Assembly: GCA_964445695.1 (NCBI GenBank)
Contig: CAYULF010000012.1
Location: 1-64,000 of the forward strand
DNA length: 64,000 nucleotides
From: JAUIKM01 sp964445695
Lineage (GTDB): Bacteria > Bacteroidota > Ignavibacteria > Kapaibacteriales > UBA7675
Direction: 5' to 3'
Shown here: positions 1-8,284 of the stretch, in pieces
Layout of the letters: each line of letters opens with the position of its first letter
Numbering within the stretch: the stretch's first letter is position 1
The notes under the pieces: generated by a model
Told to the model about the DNA's origin: nothing
Database searches by the model: none
Seen by the model: the letters and a program-made list of their open reading frames with translations, nothing else
Program-made: the position numbers and the translations under genes

Positions 1-216
1 GCCCACAGCGACGATGCACACGATCATGCCCACAGCGACGATGCACACGATCACGCCCACAGCGACGATGCACACGATCACGCCCACAGCGACGATGCAC
101 ACGATCACGCCCACAGCGACGATGCTCACGATCACGCCCACAGCGACAATGCTCACGATCACGCCCACAGTGACGATGTCCACGATCACGCCCACAGCGA
201 CAATGCACACGATCAC
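1..216 (+). repeat. 27-bp tandem repeat, eight copies, coding for a His/Asp-rich nonapeptide
   Basis: Eight head-to-tail 27-bp units run in frame inside the ABC permease gene (units start at 1, 28, 55, 82, 109, 136, 163 and 190). The first four are identical but for one base (cat for cac at 25-27). The last four differ by single codons (D to N, A to V, synonymous A codons), so the array grew recently at its 5' side. The array may continue upstream of the window. Confidence 0.95.
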
Positions 217-846
217 GGCGATCACGATCACGGCGATCACGCGCATCACCTGCACACGGCTCCGGGCGAAAAGATTGCGCACGGGATTCCGGTCGAATTT
301 CAGACGATCAGTTCCGTGGCGGTCAAGCTGAAAAGCCCGATTTTTTTCGAGAGTTTTATCCGTCAGATCAATGAAAACAGCATCGCGCAGGCCACGATGC
401 CGGTGCGTGAAATCCAGAGCCTTTTTGCCATCGTCGGCAACGTCAACGGCATTTTGCTGGCCGTGTCCTGGCTGGTGATTGTCATCGGCGCGCTCTCAAT
501 TTTTGTGTCCATCTACAACTCGCTCAACGAACGCAAACGCGAAATCGCCATTCTGCGCTCGCTCGGGGCGCGCCGCCGCACGATTTTCGGCCTGATCGAA
601 CTCGAAGCGATGGCCATCGCACTCTGCGGTTCCCTGGCCGGAATTATTCTGGCGCACCTGGGCCTCAACTTCTTCGGCGCCGAGATTTCGGCGCGCGTGG
701 GCGTCAATCTCGATTTTGCGCTCTGGTACAATTTTGAACTGCTGCTGATGGCGGGCGTGGTAATGCTGGCGGCGCTGGTGGCCTGTGTGCCGGCCTGGAA
801 AGCCTACCGCGTGGACGTGGCGCACAACCTGGCCCCGATCTCCTGA
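1..846 (+). CDS. FtsX/MacB-type ABC transporter permease, C-terminal part, with His/Asp-rich loop
   Basis: The reading frame is open from the first base, so the gene begins upstream of the window. The fragment has 281 residues. Its first 72 residues are eight copies of a nine-residue repeat of the type AHSDDAHDH, followed by a further His-rich stretch (GDHDHGDHAHHLH). Then comes a soluble portion and an FtsX-type permease end: a membrane segment near residue 150, the cytoplasmic coupling motif NERKREIAILRSLGARR, and two further membrane segments. Permeases of this family carry such loops outside the cytoplasmic membrane; many binders of zinc or other transition metals have similar HDH runs. 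The next gene is a DUF3299-like exported protein, a pairing I recall from zinc-regulated (zrg-type) systems. A metal-related transport role is inference; the permease assignment is firm. Confidence 0.85.
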   Translation, partial: AHSDDAHDHAHSDDAHDHAHSDDAHDHAHSDDAHDHAHSDDAHDHAHSDNAHDHAHSDDVHDHAHSDNAHDHGDHDHGDHAHHLHTAPGEKIAHGIPVEFQTISSVAVKLKSPIFFESFIRQINENSIAQATMPVREIQSLFAIVGNVNGILLAVSWLVIVIGALSIFVSIYNSLNERKREIAILRSLGARRRTIFGLIELEAMAIALCGSLAGIILAHLGLNFFGAEISARVGVNLDFALWYNFELLLMAGVVMLAALVACVPAWKAYRVDVAHNLAPIS

Positions 847-951
847 GGCGCACGGGGCGTCAATTTCCAACATCGTCAGCGGCCGCGCGTCTGTTGTGCC
901 TGGCGTGACATTTCCCGACGCTGTTTTTCAAAGCCAATCCAAAACTTCCGC

Positions 952-1434
952 TTGAGCATGATTTTTTTGTTAACCTCGCAGCTGTCATCGTCCATCCGCA
1001 CAGTCGGCCTGGTGCTGCTGATCGCGACGGCGCTGATGCTGCCGCAGAACGTCAGTTCAACGACGCCTGCGCCGGAAGTCAAGTACAAACGCGTGTCATT
1101 CGGTATACTCGGGCTCTATGTGCCCGGCTCGCCGCCGCCCAAAAAGGTCCTGGATCTGGATGGGCAGAACATCGAAATGCTCGGTTTCCTGGCGGCGATC
1201 AACCAGCTGGAGGACATGGAGGAGTTTATCGTCTCCAAAGTGCCGCCGCTGAACTGCTACTGCCATCCGGCAACCAAGATCAATGAAATGCTGATGGTCC
1301 GGACGCCGAAAGGCAAGGGGATAGATTTCAAGTCCGGCATTGTAAAAATCCGCGGCAAGCTGCACGTCAGCAAAGACATCAAAAGTGAGTACGACGGCCC
1401 GATGTACGAGCTCGAGTGCTACGAGGTGCTTTGA
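952..1434 (+). CDS. DUF3299-like exported protein
   Basis: About 160 residues from a TTG at 952, or 158 from the ATG at 958; I cannot decide between them. The N-terminus is a plausible signal peptide (hydrophobic stretch around residues 17-30). The mature part has the pattern of DUF3299 proteins: an L-DGQNIEMLGFL strand, then a Cys-containing motif (PPLNCYCHPA) and a TPKGKGIDF segment before a terminal beta strand. The Cys-x-Cys-His cluster could bind metal. It follows the His-rich permease after 105 bp on the same strand, which fits a common metal-linked envelope system. The function of DUF3299 is not established. Confidence 0.6.
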   Translation: MSMIFLLTSQLSSSIRTVGLVLLIATALMLPQNVSSTTPAPEVKYKRVSFGILGLYVPGSPPPKKVLDLDGQNIEMLGFLAAINQLEDMEEFIVSKVPPLNCYCHPATKINEMLMVRTPKGKGIDFKSGIVKIRGKLHVSKDIKSEYDGPMYELECYEVL

Positions 1435-1477
1435 ACCCGCGCGCTCCGGCGCTGTATTAACCTGATATCCGACAAAC

Positions 1478-2446
1478 GTGAAACGAACAAAAAAACCATC
1501 CGGGAGCGGCGCGGGATCGCGGCGCTCTTCGTCGTCTTCTCCCAAAAACCGCCGCTCCGGCGGCACGACTTACGGTCGCGGCGCCAAATCCTCGCGCCTG
1601 CGCGGCCGCGGCGGTAAAAGCGGCGCGCGTCCCGCCAAACCCGAGCCTCTGCTGACCAAAGCCGAAGTCGATGCGCGCGAAAACCCCGGCCTGCGCCTCA
1701 ACAAATACCTGGCCAATGCCGGCATCGCCTCGCGCCGCAAAGCCGACGAGCTGATCGAATCGGGCGTCGTAAAGGTCAACGGCAAAACCGTCACCGAGCT
1801 CGGCATGCGCGTCGGCCCGGGCGACAATGTCACCGTCAAAGGCGACCCCGTCTCCTTCGACAAGCTGCTGACCTACATTCTGCTGAACAAACCGAAAGAC
1901 TGCATTACGACCAACAGCGATGAAAAAGGGCGCACAACCGTGCTGGACGTGGTCAAATCGCGCGAGCGCATTTTTCCCGTCGGCCGTCTGGACCGCAACT
2001 CCACCGGCGTACTCCTGCTGACCAATGACGGCGATCTGGCCTACCGCCTGACGCACCCCAAATTTCAGGTGACGCGTGTGTACAAGGTGCGTCTGGACAA
2101 AGGCCTGCAGATCGACGATCTGCGTGCCATTGCCGGCGGCATCGAACTGGACGACGGACCGACGCAGCCCTGTGAAATAGCCATCGATTCGGGCGATCGC
2201 CGCGATGTGGTCATCAGCCTGACCGAGGGCCGCAACCGCGAGGTGCGCCGCATTTTTGAAGCGCGCGGTTATCTGGTGCGCAAACTGGATCGTAAAATTT
2301 ACGCCACGCTGTCCACGCGCGGCATGGCGCGCGGTGATTTCCGTCATCTGACGCGTCAGGAAATTCGCGAACTTGAACAAACTGTCGGTCTCGACGGACG
2401 CGACGGGCTCATCCAGCAGCATTCGCGCCGTCGCCAATCCAAGTAG
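1478..2446 (+). CDS. RsuA/RluB-family rRNA pseudouridine synthase
   Basis: 322 residues from a GTG at 1478. Residues 1-60 are a Lys/Arg/Ser/Gly-rich, probably disordered tail. An S4 RNA-binding domain follows (RLNKYLANAGIASRRKADE, about residues 72-130), then the catalytic domain with GRLDRNSTGVLLLTNDG. D172 is the expected nucleophile for uridine isomerisation. The later NREVRRIFEARGY motif is also typical. It would modify one uridine of 16S or 23S rRNA. RluB (23S), RsuA (16S) and RluF cannot be separated by eye; the basic tail favours an rRNA enzyme of the RluB type. The next gene starts 16 bp downstream. Confidence 0.93.
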   Translation: MKRTKKPSGSGAGSRRSSSSSPKNRRSGGTTYGRGAKSSRLRGRGGKSGARPAKPEPLLTKAEVDARENPGLRLNKYLANAGIASRRKADELIESGVVKVNGKTVTELGMRVGPGDNVTVKGDPVSFDKLLTYILLNKPKDCITTNSDEKGRTTVLDVVKSRERIFPVGRLDRNSTGVLLLTNDGDLAYRLTHPKFQVTRVYKVRLDKGLQIDDLRAIAGGIELDDGPTQPCEIAIDSGDRRDVVISLTEGRNREVRRIFEARGYLVRKLDRKIYATLSTRGMARGDFRHLTRQEIRELEQTVGLDGRDGLIQQHSRRRQSK

Positions 2447-2462
2447 TTTTCCCGGAGCGTTC

Positions 2463-2951
2463 ATGATTCAACAACTGCCTCGTCTCGCGGCCGCGGTCTG
2501 CTGTCTGATTCTCGCCTTGCACCTGTCCCTCCCGGCGCAGGATCGCTCCTCCGCTCCGCTGCCGACCTACACGCTGGCCGAGAGCGATGTGCCGACCGAA
2601 CTGCGCAGCATGGTCGAAAGTTTTTTTGCGCAGCTGGCGCAAAACAAACCCGTCGGCGCGTTCGACAAACTTTTGACCGGCAGCCGCATACTGGATGATA
2701 CCAGCAATGTGGCGACGCTGGTGCGGCAGTCGCAGCGCGTGCTGAACTTCTACGGCCCGCAGGAACGCGTGGAGTTTATCAGCGCTGAAGCGGTAACGCC
2801 GTCCTTCATCCGCGTGCGTTATCTGGCTCTGCATCGTGTTTACCCCATCAAGTGGGTTTTCACCTTCTACCGTTCGCCGGCCGAAGGCTGGATTGTCGCT
2901 CTGCTGCGGTTGGACGACAAGGTGGAGAGCAGCTTTACCGATGGCTGGTAA
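2463..2951 (+). CDS. Small exported protein of unknown function (NTF2-like size)
   Basis: 162 residues from ATG 2463, which begins a convincing signal peptide (MIQQLPRL then a hydrophobic core ending at LPAQ). An in-frame start further upstream would overlap the pseudouridine synthase and destroy the signal peptide. The mature protein is a mixed alpha/beta domain: an early helix (ELRSMVESFFAQLAQ), a stretch on residues that could set a tether, and a C-terminal strand pair ending with aromatic residues (IKWVFTFYRSPAEGWIV). That layout is common in NTF2-like or cystatin-like exported proteins, but I do not recognise a family. Confidence 0.75.
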   Translation: MIQQLPRLAAAVCCLILALHLSLPAQDRSSAPLPTYTLAESDVPTELRSMVESFFAQLAQNKPVGAFDKLLTGSRILDDTSNVATLVRQSQRVLNFYGPQERVEFISAEAVTPSFIRVRYLALHRVYPIKWVFTFYRSPAEGWIVALLRLDDKVESSFTDGW

Positions 2952-3134
2952 GGTGGCCGCCGCGCTCGCAAGGCGCTGCCGCATTGCTCTGCAACCTGTG
3001 CGGCGCGCTTGCGTAGGGAAGCCCCTGAACGCTCGCCGAAGGTCCACAATGCACGTCGCCGCTCAAACGTTGCATCATGCATGGGCGGTGCGGCGCTATC
3101 GGGGTGAAGGACATACAATAGAAGGGACGAGAAC

Positions 3135-4745
3135 ATGACAACGACAAAAGTGATACTGGCCGGTGCGGGGATTTCCCTCGGCGTCCTGCTCGGCGCACTG
3201 GCGCAGCCCGTGATCTCCGGCGATAATGTCTACACGCAGGTCAAAAAGTTCAGCAACGTCCTGAACATCACGACCAAAAACTACGTCGACGAAGTCGACA
3301 GCGAAAAACTCGTAGCGGCCGGCGTGCGCGGCATGCTCGAAGAACTGAACGACCCGCACTCGGTCTACATCCCGCCCAAGGAAAAAGAAAAAATCGACGA
3401 GGACTTCCGCGGCAGCTTTGACGGCATCGGCGTCTCGTTTGAAATGCTCAACGACACCATTACCGTCGTCACGCCCATCATCGGCGGCCCGAGCGAAAAA
3501 CTCGGCATTCTCGCCGGCGATAAAATTGTGCGCATCGACGGGGAAGACGCCGTCGGTCTCGAATCCGAAGAAGTGCCCAAACGCCTAAAAGGTCCGCGCG
3601 GCTCGACTGTCAGCGTCGACATCTTCCGCGCCGGAGAGGCGGGCGACGGCATCATCAACTTTGAAATCGTCCGCGACGAAATTCCGATCTACAGCGTCGA
3701 CGCCCACTTTTTGATCGACAGTTCCGACGTCGGTTATATCCGTGTCAATCGCTTTGCCGCTCAGACCCACAATGAATTGGTCGAAGCCGCGACGGAGCTG
3801 CAGAAGCAGGGAATGAAAAAGCTCATTCTCGACCTGCGCTTTAATCCCGGCGGTTACCTCAGTCAGGCCACCCGCATGGCCGACGAGTTCATCGGCTCCG
3901 GTGAAAAAATCGTCTACACGCAGGGCCGCCGCAATGAATTCAACGAAGTGTTTCGCGCCACGAGCAGCGGGCAGCTGGAAGACATGCCGCTGATCGTGCT
4001 GATCAACGAAAGCTCCGCTTCCGCATCGGAAATCGTGTCCGGCGCTGTTCAGGACCTCGACCGCGGTCTGATCGTCGGCGAAACGTCCTTCGGCAAAGGG
4101 CTTGTCCAGCAGCAGTATACACTCAACGACGGCTCGGCTTTCCGCCTGACGACCTCCAAATATTACACGCCCTCCGGCCGCCTGATTCAGCGTCCCTACA
4201 AGGATCGCGACAAATACTACAATCTGGAAGGCCGCGCCGACCTGGAAGAGGGTGAAAACATCGACCACTCCGGCGACAACGACAACGAAGAGCGTCCCGA
4301 ATATTCGACCAAGAGCGGCCGCGCGGTTTACGGCGGCGGCGGCATCGTGCCCGATTACATCGTCAAGGCCGACACGATTACCGATCTGTATCGTCAGCTC
4401 TTCCGCAAAAACGTCTATCGTCTGTTTAATGATCGTTATCTGCCGGACATGCGCAAACAGATCGAGCAGGATTACGGCGACGATTTCTACGCCTTTGATC
4501 GCGGTTTTAATGTAGATGACGCCATGATCGCCAATCTGAAAGCGATTGCGGCGGAGAAAAACATCGAGTGGTCGGACGAGGATTTTGCGGCGGACGACAT
4601 GAAGATCCGCATCGTGATGAAGGCCGAAATTGCGCGCTCCGTCTGGAACAACAACGAGTCGGTGGCGGTGCGCCTGCACATCGATCGCCAGGCGCAGAAA
4701 GCGCTCGAACTGTTTCCCGAAGCCGTCAAAATTGCGCGCCTGTAA
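3135..4745 (+). CDS. ctpA: C-terminal processing peptidase, S41 family
   Basis: 536 residues from ATG 3135, with GAAGGGACGAG just upstream as ribosome binding site. An N-terminal signal/anchor segment (residues 5-25) places it in the periplasm. The order is S41 N-terminal helices (to about residue 90), a PDZ domain (GIGVSFEMLNDTITVVTPI to about residue 190), then the protease core. The catalytic Ser-Lys dyad is visible as S294 in NESSASASEIV and K321 in SFGKGLVQ. It cleaves proteins near hydrophobic C-termini. About 130 residues after the core include an acidic linker (residues 375-395), as in FCB-group CtpA proteins. A terminator follows. Confidence 0.96.
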   Translation: MTTTKVILAGAGISLGVLLGALAQPVISGDNVYTQVKKFSNVLNITTKNYVDEVDSEKLVAAGVRGMLEELNDPHSVYIPPKEKEKIDEDFRGSFDGIGVSFEMLNDTITVVTPIIGGPSEKLGILAGDKIVRIDGEDAVGLESEEVPKRLKGPRGSTVSVDIFRAGEAGDGIINFEIVRDEIPIYSVDAHFLIDSSDVGYIRVNRFAAQTHNELVEAATELQKQGMKKLILDLRFNPGGYLSQATRMADEFIGSGEKIVYTQGRRNEFNEVFRATSSGQLEDMPLIVLINESSASASEIVSGAVQDLDRGLIVGETSFGKGLVQQQYTLNDGSAFRLTTSKYYTPSGRLIQRPYKDRDKYYNLEGRADLEEGENIDHSGDNDNEERPEYSTKSGRAVYGGGGIVPDYIVKADTITDLYRQLFRKNVYRLFNDRYLPDMRKQIEQDYGDDFYAFDRGFNVDDAMIANLKAIAAEKNIEWSDEDFAADDMKIRIVMKAEIARSVWNNNESVAVRLHIDRQAQKALELFPEAVKIARL

Positions 4746-4786
4746 GGCGATGCGCTCCGGCTTCTGACGATGTTGAACTTTACAAT

Positions 4787-4825
4787 GCGGCTTCCCTTGA
4801 TGCGTTCTAAGGAAGTCGCTTTTTT
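4787..4825 (+). terminator. Rho-independent terminator after ctpA
   Basis: A GCGGCTTCC arm pairs with GGAAGTCGC (one G-U pair) and is followed by six T residues. It lies about 40 bp after the ctpA stop and before the DUF3108 gene. Confidence 0.7.
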
Positions 4826-4924
4826 ATTCTGAACATTTGCTTCCCATCGACGGTCGGCCGTGCGGTCCGTCGACTCAAAAATTCTCCGGCGTTGCAGTCC
4901 ATTCAACTATTTCTGGTGAATCAC

Positions 4925-5737
4925 ATGTTTGTATGCAAGGAACCGGGCCGGTTCTCACTGCTTCTGATGTTTGTTGTTCTGGCCGGTATGATTGGCTTTG
5001 GCGCACCGCGCGCCGAGGCGCAGATGTTGTACCAGGGCGAAATCCTGGAGTACGACGTCTCCTACCTCGGTTTTACACTCGGAACGATCGTTATTAAAAC
5101 AACAGGGAAAGAAAACATCGACGGCGACTCGACCGTGGTTGTTCAGGCGGAGATGAAATCGCGTCCCGGATTGCCCTATATGTCGATCGACGTGCTCTAC
5201 AAAAGCTGGCTCGACCCCTCGGTCAAGTATGCGCGCAAGTTCTACGCCAGCGAGCAGATCAATGAAGATCCGCGCGAATACACAAAGTACGAATTTGACT
5301 ATCCGAAGAACTACTTCCGGATCGAAACCGGAACGGAAGAGGCTATTAAACAGCAGATGAAATTTGAAACGTCGACGCGCTGGAACGACGGGCTCTCGCT
5401 CTTTTTCCTGGCGCGCCAGTTTCTCAACATCAAACGGCATATCGGCATCCCGACCATCATTCAGAACGATACGGTGCGCACGGCCATCAACTTCGTCGGC
5501 ACGGCCGAAAATGTCGAGATCGACGCGGTTGAGTACGAAGTCAGCACGACCTACTTCAAGGGCAATGCCGACTGGGAAGGCATCTACGGCGTGACCGGTC
5601 GTTTTGAGGGCTGGTTCAGCGCTGATGAGGCGCGCGTTCCGATCCGCGCCAAGATGAAAGTCTATCTCGGCAGCGTCGACATCCAACTGACCAAATGGAC
5701 GCGCGGCAACTGGATGCCGCCCAAGGCGAAAGGTTAA
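4925..5737 (+). CDS. DUF3108 family exported protein
   Basis: 270 residues from ATG 4925, preceded by GGTGA; an in-frame TTG at 4892 is less likely because the ATG begins the signal peptide (hydrophobic run to AEAQ near residue 35). The mature part has the DUF3108 pattern: an early GEILEYDVSYLGFTLGTI strand pair, a lipid-barrel-like series of strands, a DGLSLFFLAR segment in the middle, and a closing strand (IRAKMKVYLGSVDIQLTKW). DUF3108 proteins are periplasmic or outer-membrane-facing beta proteins of unclear function, probably binding a hydrophobic ligand. The next gene follows after 17 bp. Confidence 0.85.
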   Translation: MFVCKEPGRFSLLLMFVVLAGMIGFGAPRAEAQMLYQGEILEYDVSYLGFTLGTIVIKTTGKENIDGDSTVVVQAEMKSRPGLPYMSIDVLYKSWLDPSVKYARKFYASEQINEDPREYTKYEFDYPKNYFRIETGTEEAIKQQMKFETSTRWNDGLSLFFLARQFLNIKRHIGIPTIIQNDTVRTAINFVGTAENVEIDAVEYEVSTTYFKGNADWEGIYGVTGRFEGWFSADEARVPIRAKMKVYLGSVDIQLTKWTRGNWMPPKAKG

Positions 5738-5754
5738 ACAAAGGACGGACAGGC

Positions 5755-6711
5755 ATGGCACGCAAACCGGAACCGGTACTGATAGGAATTGACGGCGGCG
5801 GCTCGCGCACGCGCGGCGTCATTATGCGCGGCGACGACGAACTCGACCGCCGCGAAACCGGCACCGCCCGCGTCGGCACCGTCGGCGTGGTAGAGTCTTC
5901 CGAGCGCCTGCTCAACCTCATTTCTGAACTCTGTCAGTCCGCCGGCGTGCAGCCGATGAATCTGGACGCCGTCGCCATCGGACTGGCCGGCGTCTGGTTG
6001 CCCGGCGAGCGCCAGCGCGCCCAGCAGCTCCTGCGCCTCTTTGCCCGCGAACGCAAGATCGACATCAAACATCTCAAGATTACCAGCGACGCGGGCATCG
6101 CGCTGGAAGGCGCCTTCGACGGCGACCCCGGCATGGTGCTGATCGTCGGCACCGGTACGATTGCCGTCGGCGTCACTCCCGAAGGCGAAGTTGTGCGTTG
6201 CGGCGGCTGGGGCATCGAACTCAGTGACGAAGGCTCCGGCGCGTGGCTGGGCCGCGAAGGCCTGACGGCCCTGACGCGCGCTTTTGACGGCCGCGGCGCC
6301 GGCAGTGCGCTCGTGGATGCCATGGTTGGACTCTTTCCCGTCATCGATCCCAACAACCCGCGCACGCTCGTCGCCGCTTTTCACGAGAAAATGTTCGACT
6401 ATTCCACCGTGGCGCCGCTCCTGATGCAGTGCGCCGAAAACGGCGACGCCGTCTGCCGCGAGATCGTCGACCGCGCGGCTTTTCACCTGATGGAATCGGT
6501 CAAGGTTCTGGCCGGTACGCACTTCAGCCAGGCCGGTGAAACGCCCGTGGTCTGCATGGGCGGCATCATGGAAGCAGACACCCTGCTGGCCCGCCTCGTG
6601 GCTGAACAGATCGATGCCATGCCCACCTTGACGCTGCAGGATCCCAAAGGGTCCGCCATCGACGGCGCGCTGGGAATGGCCCGCAAAATGATCAGGGAAG
6701 GAATGGCCTGA
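5755..6711 (+). CDS. BadF/BadG-type ATPase, probable N-acetylglucosamine kinase
   Basis: 318 residues from ATG 5755 (GGACGGAC upstream). It has the actin/hexokinase fold signature: phosphate-1 loop GIDGGGSRTRG at residues 9-19, an AIGLAGV strand, and a phosphate-2 loop VGTGTIAVG followed by GGWGIELSDEGSGAWLG, a typical glucosamine/N-acetylglucosamine kinase sequence. It would phosphorylate amino sugars released in peptidoglycan turnover. BadF homologues also include activators of 2-hydroxyacyl-CoA dehydratases, but those bind a [4Fe-4S] cluster through a conserved Cys motif not seen here. Substrate is inferred from family. Confidence 0.88.
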   Translation: MARKPEPVLIGIDGGGSRTRGVIMRGDDELDRRETGTARVGTVGVVESSERLLNLISELCQSAGVQPMNLDAVAIGLAGVWLPGERQRAQQLLRLFARERKIDIKHLKITSDAGIALEGAFDGDPGMVLIVGTGTIAVGVTPEGEVVRCGGWGIELSDEGSGAWLGREGLTALTRAFDGRGAGSALVDAMVGLFPVIDPNNPRTLVAAFHEKMFDYSTVAPLLMQCAENGDAVCREIVDRAAFHLMESVKVLAGTHFSQAGETPVVCMGGIMEADTLLARLVAEQIDAMPTLTLQDPKGSAIDGALGMARKMIREGMA

Positions 6712-6767
6712 CGCCGCTCGGTTTCAAGCGCGTGATTCAGTGCCGAACAAAAAGGATTTTCGCCGCG

Positions 6768-7646
6768 TCAGACGTATTTCTTGATTGCGTTTTCCAGTTG
6801 CGGTCGGTAGCCGGAGCCGAAGAGGTTCAGGTGCACCAGCAGGGGATAGAGGTTAAACAGATTCAGTCGGTCTTCCCAGCCGCTTTCCAGCGCCCATTCT
6901 TCGTTGTACGCCGTGTAGAAAGACTTGTCGAAGTCGCCGAATAATTTGGTGAAGGCGATTTCGGCTTCGCGATGCCCGTAGTACACCGCCGGGTCGAACA
7001 CCACCGCCAGGCCGTCTTTGCCCGTCATGCAGTTGCCCGCCCACAGATCGCCGTGCAGCAGGGCCGGTTTGCCCTCCGGCATGTGCCGATCAATTTTGTT
7101 GATGAACTTGTTGAACTGACTCAGCAAAGCGCGGTCCGCCAGACTGCGGTCGCGCGCAAATTGCAGCTGCGGCTCGATGCGTTCCTTGACGTAGAACTCC
7201 AGCCAGCTCTCGTGGCGTTTGTTGCTCTGCGGCAGGTCGCCGATAAAGTTGTCTTCGTCCAGTCCAAAAGTCTCGCTGCCGTTGCGGTGCAGCCGCGCCA
7301 GGCTGGCGCCGAACTCCGTCCAGTAGTTCTCGTCGCGTTCGCCCGACGTGATATGCTCAACTATCAAAAAGGCGAATCCGGCCGCTTTGCCGGTACAGAT
7401 CGGTTTGGGCGTGCGCAGCGTCTTGGTCGACGCCAGCATTTCCAGCCCGCGCGACTCCGCCTGGTAATTGATGAAGTTGTCCTTGCTGTTCCACTTGATA
7501 AAGTAGGAGCCCAGATTGGTATCCATCCGGTGCGCGTTGTGAACGCAGCCGCCCGCGACTTCTTCGTCGCCGGTGATAGTGATTTCTTCGCCAAGAGTCT
7601 TGGTCAGCAGCGCCGTTGCGCGTTTTTGGATGATAGCTGGAATCAT
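6768..7646 (-). CDS. Fructosamine-3-kinase family protein
   Basis: 292 residues. The aminoglycoside/fructosamine-kinase fold is clear: N-lobe with the GGCVHNAHRM glycine-rich turn and FIKWN (ATP-binding lysine), catalytic loop LLHGDLWAGN, and metal motif DPAVYYGHRE. Family members phosphorylate ketosamine adducts on glycated proteins so that they break down (deglycation). The start codon overlaps the stop of the upstream phosphatase by four bases (ATGA). Fructosamine kinase and low-molecular-weight phosphatase genes are neighbours in many bacteria, which supports a shared role in protein repair. Confidence 0.93.
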   Translation of the reverse strand: MIPAIIQKRATALLTKTLGEEITITGDEEVAGGCVHNAHRMDTNLGSYFIKWNSKDNFINYQAESRGLEMLASTKTLRTPKPICTGKAAGFAFLIVEHITSGERDENYWTEFGASLARLHRNGSETFGLDEDNFIGDLPQSNKRHESWLEFYVKERIEPQLQFARDRSLADRALLSQFNKFINKIDRHMPEGKPALLHGDLWAGNCMTGKDGLAVVFDPAVYYGHREAEIAFTKLFGDFDKSFYTAYNEEWALESGWEDRLNLFNLYPLLVHLNLFGSGYRPQLENAIKKYV

Positions 7647-8125
7647 AGGTAGTGTTCTTTTACCACAAAGGACAGGAGGTTCTGCGTGCTGCGGTCCAGA
7701 ATCTCATATACGGTCTCAAAGTCTGCGTTGTCGCCGTAGTATGGATCCGGTACTTCCGCATCGGCGTTGCCGACGGGATCAAAAGCACGCATGAGAAAAA
7801 TACGACTCGTTGCGTTGTCGATGCGTTCATGGACGCGCGTGATGCGCTCGCGATTGCTCTGGTCCATCGCAATCACGTAATCGAATTCCAGCAGGTCGTC
7901 CTTGCGCAGGTTGCGCGCCGTGCAGTCCAGCTTTATCCCGCGTTCCGCCGCCAACGCGCGCATGCGTTCGTCTGGCGGCTGGCCGGCGTGATAGGAATCC
8001 GTTCCCGCTGAGTCTATGACAAACTTGTCGTCCAATCCCGCTTCGCCGACCCTGGCCCGGAACAATCCTTCGGCCAGCGGTGAACGGCAAATATTTCCCA
8101 GACAGACAAAAAGTACTTTTATCAT
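7643..8125 (-). CDS. Low-molecular-weight protein tyrosine phosphatase
   Basis: 160 residues from the ATG at 8125 (MIKVLFVCLGNICRS); an in-frame ATG seven codons earlier would add an atypical leader. The P-loop is complete: C8 (nucleophile) to R14 in the CX5R motif followed by Ser, and D127 in DPYYG is the general acid. It hydrolyses phosphotyrosine or phosphoarginine, or, in this setting, products of the fructosamine kinase. Its stop overlaps the start of the kinase gene by four bases, so the two are translated together. Confidence 0.95.
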   Translation of the reverse strand: MIKVLFVCLGNICRSPLAEGLFRARVGEAGLDDKFVIDSAGTDSYHAGQPPDERMRALAAERGIKLDCTARNLRKDDLLEFDYVIAMDQSNRERITRVHERIDNATSRIFLMRAFDPVGNADAEVPDPYYGDNADFETVYEILDRSTQNLLSFVVKEHYL

Positions 8126-8284
8126 GACGCGCCATTTCTCCTGCATTCAGTTGAATTGCCGGTTGGAACCGCTAACGTCGCAAAGCCTTAAATATACAAA
8201 GCTTTCCAAGCAATGCAAGCAGTCTGTATCCGCAGGAAAAACAGCCTGTAGGAACAGCACGCCGCCCGCGTGTTACACTCCCTT

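Noticed and set aside
1..216. Regular 27-bp repeats considered as a CRISPR array
   Set aside because: No spacers; units are head to tail, in frame, and coding for a permease loop.
3585..4679. Long open frame on the minus strand, antisense to ctpA
   Set aside because: No family motif; it mirrors a well-supported gene in a GC-rich sequence, where complementary frames stay open by chance.
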